Assembly (NCBI RefSeq): GCF_023716865.1
Contig: NZ_CP092417.1
Coordinates: forward strand, 2,892,001 to 2,956,000
From: Endozoicomonas sp. SCSIO W0465
GTDB lineage: Bacteria > Pseudomonadota > Gammaproteobacteria > Pseudomonadales > Endozoicomonadaceae
Length of the DNA: 64,000 nt
Direction of reading: 5' to 3'
Under the pieces are notes generated by a model. The model worked only from the letters and a program-made list of their open reading frames with translations. It made no database searches and was not told the DNA's origin. The position numbers and the translations under genes are program-made. This document shows, piece after piece, positions 25,314-33,743 of this stretch (positions within the stretch are counted from its first letter, which is position 1; the number at the start of each line of letters is the position of its first letter).

Positions 25314-26867
25314 ATGACAGAAAACAGGATTACCATGCGTAAGCTACTAGAAATACTCCGGATGCGGTTTGGCAGCCAACTCAGCTTCCGACAAATTTCC
25401 CGCAGTGTACGGGTCAGTGTGGGGACGGTATCCAACTACGTTAAGGCCTTTCAGGAATCGGAATTAAGCTGGCCCCTGGCAGAGGATATATCTGAGCCTG
25501 AGCTTATTCAGGCGCTGTTTCCCGATGCCTCGATAGCCAATCGAAAAGGGTTGATTGATCCTGACTGGGCTGAGGTGCATCAGGAACTGAAGCGCAAGGA
25601 AGTGACCAAACAACGACTCTGGGAAGAATACTGTCAGGCCCACCCCCTCAATGCCTACAGCTATGCCCAGTACTGTCACCGTTACAATCAGTGGCGTGGT
25701 TGTCAAAAGCGATCTATGCGACAGCTGCACAATGCAGGTGAAAAGTTATTTGTTGATTATGCCGGGCCAACCATGCCAATCATCAACCCGGACACCGGCG
25801 AAATTGCCCACAATGCCCAGATATTTGTGGCAGTGCTGGGAGCGTCCAACTATACCTACGCTGAAGCGACTCTGTCACAAAAAACAGAGGACTGGCTGGG
25901 GTCTCATGAACGGGCCTTTGAGTTCTTTGGTGGGGTGCCAGAAATTGTTGTGCCAGACAACCCAAAGTGCGCAGTTATCAAAGCCTGTCGGTACGAGCCG
26001 GATCTCAACCCATCATACCAGCACCTGGCTTGTCACTACCAGGTGGCAGTCATTCCGGCACGCCCCTACAAACCCAAAGACAAGGCCAAAGCAGAAGTCG
26101 GTGTACAGGTAGTGGAGCGGTGGATACTGGCCAGGCTTCGTCATGAAATGTTCTTTACCCTGGCAGAGCTGAACCTGCGGATACGTGAGCTGTTAATCGA
26201 ACTGAACCTGAAGCCCTTTAAGCAGTTGCCAGGAACGCGACGTAGTGCGTTTGAACAACTGGATGAACCAGCCCTCAAGCCACTGCCGAAGCAATCTTTT
26301 GTGTTCGCTGAGTTTATCAAGGCCCGGGTGAATGTGGATTATCATATTATCTGCAAGGGGCACGCCTACTCGGTTCCCCATCAGCTTGCCAGGCAGGAAG
26401 TAGAAGTACAGGCGACTGAGCACTGCGTCACGATCTACGCTAACGGTAAAGTGGTGGCCAGCCACGCTCGCAAGCACACACGTGGATTTACGACGTTAGC
26501 AGTTCATATGCCGGAACGACATCGTCACCATCAGGATTGGACGCCTGAGCGTTTACTTAACTGGGCTAACGACATTGGTCAGGAAGTCTATTGTTTTATT
26601 CAATCACTGCTGGATAGCAAGGAGCATCCTGAACAAGCCTATCGAGCTTCATTGGGGCTGCTAAACCTGCAGCGGGAATATGGAACTGAACGACTCAACA
26701 ACGCCTGCGCCCATGCCAGGAACATCGGGGGTTATCGGTTAAAAAATGTCCGATCAATCCTCCAGTCAGGCAAAGACCTGATGCCATTGGAGCCACAGTT
26801 AAAACAAACGACAGGTCCCTTGCATGATGATCACGAAAATATTCGTGGCGCTATTTGCTATCAATAA
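25314..26867 (+). CDS. istA: IS21 transposase IstA
   Basis: Start ATG 25314 is preceded by GAGGGAACCGGCC, so the upstream in-frame extension from 25260 is not used; this gives 517 residues. The N-terminus is an HTH (LRMRFGSQLSFRQISRSVRVSVGTVSNYV). The rve-type DDE core carries KLFVDYAGPTMP, an EFFGGVPEIVVPDNPKCAV block and a Glu in KPKDKAKAEVGVQVVERW. A C-terminal beta domain (HAYSVPHQL) follows. It cuts and joins IS ends with IstB as its ATP-dependent helper. istB starts 12 bases after its stop. Confidence 0.95.
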   Translation: MTENRITMRKLLEILRMRFGSQLSFRQISRSVRVSVGTVSNYVKAFQESELSWPLAEDISEPELIQALFPDASIANRKGLIDPDWAEVHQELKRKEVTKQRLWEEYCQAHPLNAYSYAQYCHRYNQWRGCQKRSMRQLHNAGEKLFVDYAGPTMPIINPDTGEIAHNAQIFVAVLGASNYTYAEATLSQKTEDWLGSHERAFEFFGGVPEIVVPDNPKCAVIKACRYEPDLNPSYQHLACHYQVAVIPARPYKPKDKAKAEVGVQVVERWILARLRHEMFFTLAELNLRIRELLIELNLKPFKQLPGTRRSAFEQLDEPALKPLPKQSFVFAEFIKARVNVDYHIICKGHAYSVPHQLARQEVEVQATEHCVTIYANGKVVASHARKHTRGFTTLAVHMPERHRHHQDWTPERLLNWANDIGQEVYCFIQSLLDSKEHPEQAYRASLGLLNLQREYGTERLNNACAHARNIGGYRLKNVRSILQSGKDLMPLEPQLKQTTGPLHDDHENIRGAICYQ

Positions 26868-26879
26868 CCGGAGGCGAAC

Positions 26880-27635
26880 ATGATCAATGAAACACTGGCT
26901 CGCCTTAGGTCACTGCGACTGACCGGAATGGCAGATGCCCTCAATCAACAGCTGGACCAGCCGGGCACCTACAGTAGCCTTAGCTTTGAAGAACGACTGT
27001 CGTTGCTTACTGAGCAGGAAGAAACAGAGCGAAACAATAAACGTCTGGCTCGGCTGCTCAGAAGCGCCCGGTTTAAACTGGCTGCCCGGATACACGACAT
27101 TGACTATGAACACCCCAGAGGTCTCAAACAGAACCAGATGGCCAGCCTGTCTGGAGGAGGCTGGCTTGACCGGTACAGGAACCTGTTGATCACCGGACCT
27201 TGTGGTTCCGGTAAGAGCTACCTGGCCTGCGCCCTTGGGCACATGGCTTGTCTGAAAGGCTACAGTGTCCGGTACTATCGGATGTCCAGGCTACTGGATG
27301 AACTGATCCTTGCCCACGGTGATGGCAGCTACAGCAGGCAGTTGAAACAACTGGCAAAAGTAGACTTGCTGATTCTGGACGACTGGGGCCTGGAACCACT
27401 GACGCAGCAACAAAGGAACGATCTGCTGGAAGTCATGGATGACAGGCACGAGCAAGGTTCCACGTTGGTTACCAGTCAATTGCCCACCCGGAAGTGGCAT
27501 GCCAGCATTGGTGATGAAACTCTGGCCGACGCCATTCTTGACCGGCTTATGCACAATGCCCACCGGATTGAACTCAAAGGCGAATCCATGCGCAAAAAGC
27601 TTGGAAAATTGGACGCAGTTGAACACCTGGTCTAA
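26880..27635 (+). CDS. istB: IS21 helper ATPase IstB
   Basis: A 251-residue DnaC/IstB-type AAA+ ATPase. Walker A is LITGPCGSGKSYLACALGH (near residue 100), Walker B is VDLLILDDWG (near 165) and sensor 1 is TLVTSQLP. The ATG at 26880 has GGAGG 7 bases upstream. It assembles on target DNA and stimulates IstA. The sequence is the same as the copy at 29420-30175. Confidence 0.95.
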   Translation: MINETLARLRSLRLTGMADALNQQLDQPGTYSSLSFEERLSLLTEQEETERNNKRLARLLRSARFKLAARIHDIDYEHPRGLKQNQMASLSGGGWLDRYRNLLITGPCGSGKSYLACALGHMACLKGYSVRYYRMSRLLDELILAHGDGSYSRQLKQLAKVDLLILDDWGLEPLTQQQRNDLLEVMDDRHEQGSTLVTSQLPTRKWHASIGDETLADAILDRLMHNAHRIELKGESMRKKLGKLDAVEHLV

Positions 27636-28677
27636 AAATCACACTGGGCAATGTGTAAGGAGTTCAGGGTGTTCAAATGAAACAGAATAGGTGTTCAAGT
27701 TAACCAGAATACGCAAACGGCAAACATAAACCCAGTCTGATGGTTTTTAATCGTCTTCAGGTTAGTCGTGCAGCTGTACCAGGAGTCACCGGTAACGAAC
27801 GCTGGCTTCAGCCCCCATACCAGCACTTCAATCAACATTTCACGGAAGTAGTCGTTTTTTGTCTTGTCTTCCGATTTGTCGTATATCCTGTAATTCACCG
27901 GCATATGGCGCCCGGATACGTCGGTGTAATAAAGGGTGATGAGGTTAACTCCCTTAACCACTCGGTGATGTTTACCCGACCAAAAGTGGCCAACCAGTGC
28001 CACGGAGTAGCTATAAGGTTTGTCGAGCACGCTGTCATCAACGCTCAGGGTGCCGCCAATAGGGTTTAAACTTTTGACTGCTTCATCGTACATATCTTTG
28101 GGCTGATAGTTTTCACGCTTAAGAAAGCGGTTTGCGCTATCGTGAGAAAAGTCGGTAACCTCGGCCAGTCTTGTGCATGTTGATGATTTTGGCTCACTAA
28201 TCAAAAAGCCAATGTATTTTGCAAGAGTGCATCGTGCAGTGGTCGGTCGAGTGGTAGTTCTCACTTTCATCCCTGAAGACATCTGTTTTTTGGCATTATC
28301 AAATTTTAGAGCCTGTTGTCAATGCGTAAGTCCTATTATTAACCGTTTGTAAAAATCAGGCATGTCTGAATATTTCCCGGATACCCTGGAGAAGCCCGGA
28401 TACAACCACTGCAGGCATGATGAAAATTGCTCTTTCAGGAATTATTCCGAGGTTCTCTATTCGCAAGGGCTGGAACAGATATAAGCAAAAATATGAGTTC
28501 AATTTTCGCGATCTGATCGACCAGTTAATACCGGATAATTCAGAAGCAGCATAACTAAAGGCTTTTAGGCAAAAAACGGAAGTAATAACGAACTTGGAAA
28601 AACAGTTCACTGATTTCGGCTTGCTTCACTATAAAAAGCTGACCGAATTATCGTTTTATACAGACTCTAAAGTCGAG

Positions 28678-28981
28678 AACGTAATATAACCAATACAATT
28701 GTTCGTCTCTGTCTTGTACTGGCAGATCGTGCAATTTCTGCACTGTCCGCAGACAAGTTACAGTCAACGCTTAAGCAAAAAGACTATCAAGTAATAATAG
28801 AAGAGAACCGTTGGTCTTCCGAGAATTTATATCCAGCTATTGAGGGCTATATTAATCAAAGCAAGACATTAGACCCCATACGTCATGACCTTCAAAGTAT
28901 AGCGGCTGAAGGATTAGCCAGATTCGATCATATAACCTGTGATGGACCTCCCGGGGTGGGAAAAACTCGCATAGCATTGGG
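28678..28981 (+). pseudogene. Internal fragment of an unidentified P-loop ATPase gene
   Basis: A single open frame of about 100 codons without its own start runs from the end of the 1.53-kb IS into the start of an ISKra4 fragment. It reads NITNTIVRLCLVLADRA near the left and ARFDHITCDGPPGVGKTRIA at the right. The latter is a clear Walker A motif in a beta-strand/loop/helix setting, as in superfamily 1 or AAA-type ATPases. Both ends are cut by IS elements. I do not recognise the parent gene; it may be the N-terminus of a helicase or defence-type NTPase. Confidence 0.55.
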
Positions 28982-29339
28982 TGAAAGTCTCATATTGATG
29001 AGTACTAACGTTCAAGATCACCCTTCCCTGATGAAAATGGAATCACATTATCACTGACCATATTTACCTTAGCCCGGTACGTTACCGACAGCAGCATCCA
29101 GCCACAGTCGAACCAACCACTTTGAATTAGTGACCTGAGTGTCAGAATGCCTTGCCCCCCGGGACACCGCCAACGCATTCCCGAACACTTCATTCGCTGT
29201 GTAACCAGCGTTTTACAGGATGCCTCAATGACCCCTGAGCCTATGGGCAGGTTGCGCGACAGGTGTTCTGCATAATTCATCCGTAACCGGTTTTTTCTGA
29301 AGTACTTTAACTCTGTCTTTAATTTCGATCGGCGGGGAT
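28979..29339 (-). pseudogene. ISKra4 fragment (C-terminal end of transposase)
   Basis: The terminus GGGTGAAAGTCTCATATTGAT begins at 28979. The coding part matches residues from PRRSKLKTELKYFRK to the stop of the intact copy at 49674. It is cut at 29339 by IS21 copy B, exactly at the end of GGCGGGGAT. The rest of the element is missing from the other side of the IS21, so a deletion accompanied that junction. Confidence 0.88.
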
Positions 29340-29419
29340 TGCGTATTCTGGTTAACTTGAACACCTATTCTGTTTCATTTGAACACCCTGAACTCCTTAC
29401 ACATTGCCCAGTGTGATTT

Positions 29420-30175
29420 TTAGACCAGGTGTTCAACTGCGTCCAATTTTCCAAGCTTTTTGCGCATGGATTCGCCTTTGAGTTCAATCCGGTGGGCATT
29501 GTGCATAAGCCGGTCAAGAATGGCGTCGGCCAGAGTTTCATCACCAATGCTGGCATGCCACTTCCGGGTGGGCAATTGACTGGTAACCAACGTGGAACCT
29601 TGCTCGTGCCTGTCATCCATGACTTCCAGCAGATCGTTCCTTTGTTGCTGCGTCAGTGGTTCCAGGCCCCAGTCGTCCAGAATCAGCAAGTCTACTTTTG
29701 CCAGTTGTTTCAACTGCCTGCTGTAGCTGCCATCACCGTGGGCAAGGATCAGTTCATCCAGTAGCCTGGACATCCGATAGTACCGGACACTGTAGCCTTT
29801 CAGACAAGCCATGTGCCCAAGGGCGCAGGCCAGGTAGCTCTTACCGGAACCACAAGGTCCGGTGATCAACAGGTTCCTGTACCGGTCAAGCCAGCCTCCT
29901 CCAGACAGGCTGGCCATCTGGTTCTGTTTGAGACCTCTGGGGTGTTCATAGTCAATGTCGTGTATCCGGGCAGCCAGTTTAAACCGGGCGCTTCTGAGCA
30001 GCCGAGCCAGACGTTTATTGTTTCGCTCTGTTTCTTCCTGCTCAGTAAGCAACGACAGTCGTTCTTCAAAGCTAAGGCTACTGTAGGTGCCCGGCTGGTC
30101 CAGCTGTTGATTGAGGGCATCTGCCATTCCGGTCAGTCGCAGTGACCTAAGGCGAGCCAGTGTTTCATTGATCAT
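29420..30175 (-). CDS. istB: IS21 helper ATPase IstB, second copy
   Basis: The 251-residue protein is identical to that at 26880-27635, with the same Walker A (GPCGSGKS) and Walker B (LLILDDWG). It starts at 30175 with GGAGG upstream and follows istA by 12 bases. Apparently intact. Confidence 0.95.
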   Translation of the reverse strand: MINETLARLRSLRLTGMADALNQQLDQPGTYSSLSFEERLSLLTEQEETERNNKRLARLLRSARFKLAARIHDIDYEHPRGLKQNQMASLSGGGWLDRYRNLLITGPCGSGKSYLACALGHMACLKGYSVRYYRMSRLLDELILAHGDGSYSRQLKQLAKVDLLILDDWGLEPLTQQQRNDLLEVMDDRHEQGSTLVTSQLPTRKWHASIGDETLADAILDRLMHNAHRIELKGESMRKKLGKLDAVEHLV

Positions 30176-30187
30176 GTTCGCCTCCGG

Positions 30188-31741
30188 TTATTGATAGCAA
30201 ATAGCGCCACGAATATTTTCGTGATCATCATGCAAGGGACCTGTCGTTTGTTTTAACTGTGGCTCCAATGGCATCAGGTCTTTGCCTGACTGGAGGATTG
30301 ATCGGACATTTTTTAACCGATAACCCCCGATGTTCCTGGCATGGGCGCAGGCGTTGTTGAGTCGTTCAGTTCCATATTCCCGCTGCAGGTTTAGCAGCCC
30401 CAATGAAGCTCGATAGGCTTGTTCAGGATGCTCCTTGCTATCCAGCAGTGATTGAATAAAACAATAGACTTCCTGACCAATGTCGTTAGCCCAGTTAAGT
30501 AAACGCTCAGGCGTCCAATCCTGATGGTGACGATGTCGTTCCGGCATATGAACTGCTAACGTCGTAAATCCACGTGTGTGCTTGCGAGCGTGGCTGGCCA
30601 CCACTTTACCGTTAGCGTAGATCGTGACGCAGTGCTCAGTCGCCTGTACTTCTACTTCCTGCCTGGCAAGCTGATGGGGAACCGAGTAGGCGTGCCCCTT
30701 GCAGATAATATGATAATCCACATTCACCCGGGCCTTGATAAACTCAGCGAACACAAAAGATTGCTTCGGCAGTGGCTTGAGGGCTGGTTCATCCAGTTGT
30801 TCAAACGCACTACGTCGCGTTCCTGGCAACTGCTTAAAGGGCTTCAGGTTCAGTTCGATTAACAGCTCACGTATCCGCAGGTTCAGCTCTGCCAGGGTAA
30901 AGAACATTTCATGACGAAGCCTGGCCAGTATCCACCGCTCCACTACCTGTACACCGACTTCTGCTTTGGCCTTGTCTTTGGGTTTGTAGGGGCGTGCCGG
31001 AATGACTGCCACCTGGTAGTGACAAGCCAGGTGCTGGTATGATGGGTTGAGATCCGGCTCGTACCGACAGGCTTTGATAACTGCGCACTTTGGGTTGTCT
31101 GGCACAACAATTTCTGGCACCCCACCAAAGAACTCAAAGGCCCGTTCATGAGACCCCAGCCAGTCCTCTGTTTTTTGTGACAGAGTCGCTTCAGCGTAGG
31201 TATAGTTGGACGCTCCCAGCACTGCCACAAATATCTGGGCATTGTGGGCAATTTCGCCGGTGTCCGGGTTGATGATTGGCATGGTTGGCCCGGCATAATC
31301 AACAAATAACTTTTCACCTGCATTGTGCAGCTGTCGCATAGATCGCTTTTGACAACCACGCCACTGATTGTAACGGTGACAGTACTGGGCATAGCTGTAG
31401 GCATTGAGGGGGTGGGCCTGACAGTATTCTTCCCAGAGTCGTTGTTTGGTCACTTCCTTGCGCTTCAGTTCCTGATGCACCTCAGCCCAGTCAGGATCAA
31501 TCAACCCTTTTCGATTGGCTATCGAGGCATCGGGAAACAGCGCCTGAATAAGCTCAGGCTCAGATATATCCTCTGCCAGGGGCCAGCTTAATTCCGATTC
31601 CTGAAAGGCCTTAACGTAGTTGGATACCGTCCCCACACTGACCCGTACACTGCGGGAAATTTGTCGGAAGCTGAGTTGGCTGCCAAACCGCATCCGGAGT
31701 ATTTCTAGTAGCTTACGCATGGTAATCCTGTTTTCTGTCAT
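30188..31741 (-). CDS. istA: IS21 transposase IstA, second copy
   Basis: The protein is identical to that at 25314-26867, in inverted orientation. I chose the ATG at 31741 because GAGGGAACCGG precedes it. The HTH, DDE core (VDYAGP, VVPDNPKC, KAKAEVGVQ) and C-terminal domain are complete. With two intact copies, either may act in trans on both elements. Confidence 0.95.
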   Translation of the reverse strand: MTENRITMRKLLEILRMRFGSQLSFRQISRSVRVSVGTVSNYVKAFQESELSWPLAEDISEPELIQALFPDASIANRKGLIDPDWAEVHQELKRKEVTKQRLWEEYCQAHPLNAYSYAQYCHRYNQWRGCQKRSMRQLHNAGEKLFVDYAGPTMPIINPDTGEIAHNAQIFVAVLGASNYTYAEATLSQKTEDWLGSHERAFEFFGGVPEIVVPDNPKCAVIKACRYEPDLNPSYQHLACHYQVAVIPARPYKPKDKAKAEVGVQVVERWILARLRHEMFFTLAELNLRIRELLIELNLKPFKQLPGTRRSAFEQLDEPALKPLPKQSFVFAEFIKARVNVDYHIICKGHAYSVPHQLARQEVEVQATEHCVTIYANGKVVASHARKHTRGFTTLAVHMPERHRHHQDWTPERLLNWANDIGQEVYCFIQSLLDSKEHPEQAYRASLGLLNLQREYGTERLNNACAHARNIGGYRLKNVRSILQSGKDLMPLEPQLKQTTGPLHDDHENIRGAICYQ

Positions 31742-31988
31742 GGCCGGTTCCCTCTCTTGGTACAGATAAGAACGGCCAAAGTTATGGAAAATCAATGCAT
31801 AAGAAGATATTTGTTAGCTGTATTAGACCGGTTTATGGTCTGTTGAACAGCGTTTCTGGAAGCTTGAACGGTGATTCTGGAAATCATCAAAAAGTGTTCA
31901 AAAGAAACCAGAATAGGTGTTCAAGTGTTACCAGAATGGGTGTTCAAGTGTTACCAGAATGAGTGTTCAAGAGTTACCAGAATATGCA

Positions 31989-32500
31989 ATGCCACAAAGC
32001 TCTTCTGCTTGATCATTATTAATCACTTCAAGAAAGCGGTGACGCCAGCGGAACGCAGTTTTCAAGTCAATGGCATTCTCAGCAGCAGCTGGTCGCAAGA
32101 CCATAGAGTGAGTCATACCTGCGAGGTACTTGTTCCATTTTTCAGGGTGCCTGAGCCTTGCCAAAGGCGTTCCACTAAAGGCGTTAAACGTTGAGTCGCA
32201 AGTCTTGCAGTGGTAGCGCTGTCGGCCATTTCGTATGCCCCAGCGACCAACGCTATGGCTTTTGCATTTGGGGCACCTGGGGTTTTCGGCAAATTGGGCA
32301 AGTATGCTCTTTTCTACGTCAGGTGTTGCATTATCGTTATTGGGTATAGATTCACTGTAAACAGGTTCAGAGTCAGTGGTTTCTACTACCTCGGTAACCT
32401 CTATTTGAGTACTAAGGAGCGAGTTGTTAAGAATGTCTCGCTGTTCACTGGTTAATGTTGAAATGGAATCAATAAAATTCTGGAAGAGTTCAGATTGCAT
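31989..32500 (-). pseudogene. IS1595-family transposase, N-terminal half only
   Basis: The ATG at 32500 follows GGAGTGAT. The N-terminus is followed by a C4 zinc ribbon (RCPKCKSHSVGRWG; YHCKTCDSTF), then SGTPLARLRHPEKWNKYLAGM and TAFRWRHRFLEVI, typical of the IS1595 group with an InsA-like N-terminus. The DDE domain is absent: the frame runs into IS21 copy B at 31988. Non-functional. Confidence 0.85.
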
Positions 32501-32556
32501 ATCACTCCCCTACAACGTAGATTTTATGGGAGTTTAGCTGATTCAACCATTAACGG

Positions 32557-32770
32557 TAACTTAGCCCCGTAGGTGGCTTGGAAGTGATAACCGACAAACG
32601 TCTTGCGATAGTTCTCGTTAACCACCCCGTAGGTGGCTTGGAAGAAAGGACGGGCAATCAGCGAGTGCGACTTTTAGTTAACCGTGACATAGGTATCTGC
32701 TTGGAAGTTTGTTAATGGACACTGTGTTTGGCAGTGTACTTTATTAACCGCAATGCAAACGGTTTGGAAG
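32557..32770. CRISPR. Short degenerate type I-F-like CRISPR array without cas genes
   Basis: Four repeat units lie at 32557-32584, 32617-32644, 32677-32707 and 32743-32770. Unit 2 is 28 nt, begins GTTAACC, has a CCACC/GGTGG stem around CCGTA and ends CTTGGAAG. By eye it matches about 20 of 28 positions of the I-F repeat type that begins GTTCAC and ends CTTAGAAA. The first two spacers are both exactly 32 nt, the I-F length; the third is 35 nt. Unit 1 has a degenerate 5' half and unit 3 has three extra bases. Unit 4 keeps 28 nt with a different compensated stem (ACCG/CGGT). No cas gene, IHF-type leader or Tn7-like gene is in the window. Confidence 0.6.
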
Positions 32771-33016
32771 AAGATCAAAGAATCAAAGAAGCTGTCGATG
32801 CATCTGATGCGTTAAACAACTGACAGGCAACAATTCAATGACAAGATATGAAGATATTGATATGAATTAAGTATTTATCCCGCATGCAGCGAGGGTACTA
32901 CTACATCTCAGGAAATCCAATTTAAAGCAAAACAGAAACCTACGCCCATACCTACACCCAACGGCAAAAAACAAGGAAGAAAAAACGGGTATAAGAAGAT
33001 AACCTATTGATTTATA
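32771..33016. other. Intergenic, no gene seen
   Basis: AT-rich sequence between the repeat array and tRNA-Arg. No reading frame, terminator or repeat that I can support. It lies on the 3' side of the tRNA, the usual side for integrated elements, but I found no duplicated tRNA end. Confidence 0.5.
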
Positions 33017-33093
33017 TGGCGCTCCCAGGAGGATTCGAACCTCCGACCTGCCCCTTAGGAGGGGGCTGCGCTATCCAGCTGTGCCATGGGAGC
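33017..33093 (-). tRNA. tRNA-Arg (anticodon CCU)
   Basis: The acceptor stem GCTCCCA/TGGGAGC, D arm, anticodon stem GCCCC/GGGGC with loop CTCCTAA, T arm GGAGG TTCGAAT CCTCC, discriminator G and an encoded CCA all fit a 77-nt tRNA. The anticodon CCU reads AGG (Arg). This tRNA is a common integration site for genomic islands. Confidence 0.96.
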
Positions 33094-33216
33094 GTATGCT
33101 ATCAGACAGATTGCCAAGGCATACACATTATCGAATGTGTTAGAAGCGTACTTCATTCAAAGTGGATGATCAAGCTCTGGCACGGGGAGAGGCTTTCTAA
33201 TTGGCGTCAGATGAAT

Positions 33217-33429
33217 TTATGGGCTGTCGTTCTCGGGAAACACAATTTCAAGCTGTTGCTCAAAGGCAAGCATTTTTTCGGCGAGAAGCTCACTATCAAC
33301 CATCAACGTCCCATCAAGGTATGCCTGACGCAGGCGACTAACACGATCTTCAGAGGCATTGATCACAAAGCTTATTTTCTTCTCAGAGCCATCCAAATTT
33401 GCATTTGACTCTCGATGCTCTTTAACCAT
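33217..33429 (-). CDS. FlgM-like anti-sigma factor (short form)
   Basis: A 70-residue protein with its start at ATG 33429, placed by AAGGAG seven bases upstream. The C-terminal half, SEDRVSRLRQAYLDGTLMVDSELLAEKMLAFEQQL, has the spacing of the FlgM domain that binds sigma-28 (RV..LR.A..DG...VD...A.K.L.FE). The N-terminus is short and charged, as expected for the disordered FlgM arm. No flagellar genes lie nearby, so the match could also reflect a related small anti-sigma protein. Confidence 0.5.
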   Translation of the reverse strand: MVKEHRESNANLDGSEKKISFVINASEDRVSRLRQAYLDGTLMVDSELLAEKMLAFEQQLEIVFPENDSP

Positions 33430-33743
33430 GTTCACTCCTTGAACGATAAAATTTTTTGGTGAAGAGTGCGACATACTGTCACCTTCAGCTCAGGCTGTCT
33501 ACCCATGTTTCTTATATTTTAGTAAACAAGGCAGCTGTTGATAACGATCAGAGACTGAAATGGTCCCAAAAAATCAGACAGGGGAGTAGTTCTGATCCAT
33601 AACAAAACGGATGATATGATCATGAGCAAGAAACGTAAACAATAACCTCTTTTCAATATTCAGCGTACGAAAGGGAATCCGCTCAACTATATTGAGAGTC
33701 GATTTGACCGACACTAATCAGCATGATCACCTGAAGCGACCAC
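33430..33743. other. Intergenic, no gene seen
   Basis: The divergent upstream region between the FlgM-like gene (minus) and the 347-residue orphan (plus). Promoters for both must lie here, but I cannot point to clear -35/-10 pairs. No repeat or RNA gene was recognised. Confidence 0.4.

Larger units (their letters stand above)
25067..27715 (+). mobile_element. IS21-family element copy A
   Basis: It is 2649 bp, beginning TGCATATTCTGG and ending CCAGAATACGCA (TG...CA ends as in IS21). A 5-bp duplication AACGG (25062-25066, 27716-27720) lies in the 1.11-kb IS. It carries istA and istB in the standard order. A second copy of the same length is at 29340-31988 in inverted orientation. Confidence 0.95.
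24570..28335 (-). mobile_element. 1.11-kb IS copy B, interrupted by IS21
   Basis: Termini TAGGACTTACGCATTGA and inverse, with a 5-bp duplication TTATT (24565-24569, 28336-28340). Subtracting the IS21 and its 5-bp duplication leaves 1112 bp, identical in size to copy A. Its 350-residue transposase is split at VEKNRTV: the N-terminal 188 codons are at 28282-27721 and the C-terminal part is at 25066-24576. Confidence 0.9.
24248..28677 (+). pseudogene. 1.53-kb IS copy C, N-terminus deleted and body interrupted
   Basis: The transposase begins only at MYGKFRKIRYRTLIC (about residue 265 of the intact copy). It continues to YALLQL at 24569, is broken by the 1.11-kb IS, and resumes at 28341 (NRL then TVCKNQ region). 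It ends in the terminal repeat CTCTAAAGTCGAG at 28677. The left half was lost at the IS1634 boundary. It is non-functional. Confidence 0.85.
29340..31988 (-). mobile_element. IS21-family element copy B (inverted relative to copy A)
   Basis: The same 2649-bp length and the same ends as copy A, opposite orientation, 1624 bp away. Flanks GGGGAT and ATGCC do not form a target duplication, unlike copy A. The neighbours on each side are truncated fragments of two unrelated IS elements. This points to a recombination or deletion product rather than a simple insertion. Confidence 0.93.

Noticed and set aside
32557..32770. Integron attC sites
   Set aside because: GTTAACC units recalled attC core sites, but the core does not fit GTTRRRY, there is no long imperfect hairpin of 60 bases or more, and the 28+32 spacing fits CRISPR better.
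32557..33093. A complete CRISPR-associated Tn7-like transposon
   Set aside because: No tnsA/B/C, tniQ or cas genes occur in the window; only the array-like repeats and a tRNA are present.
32771..33093. attL/attR duplication of the tRNA-Arg 3' end
   Set aside because: I looked for a second copy of the tRNA 3' segment in the window and found none; the similar stretch at 54663 belongs to tRNA-Pro.
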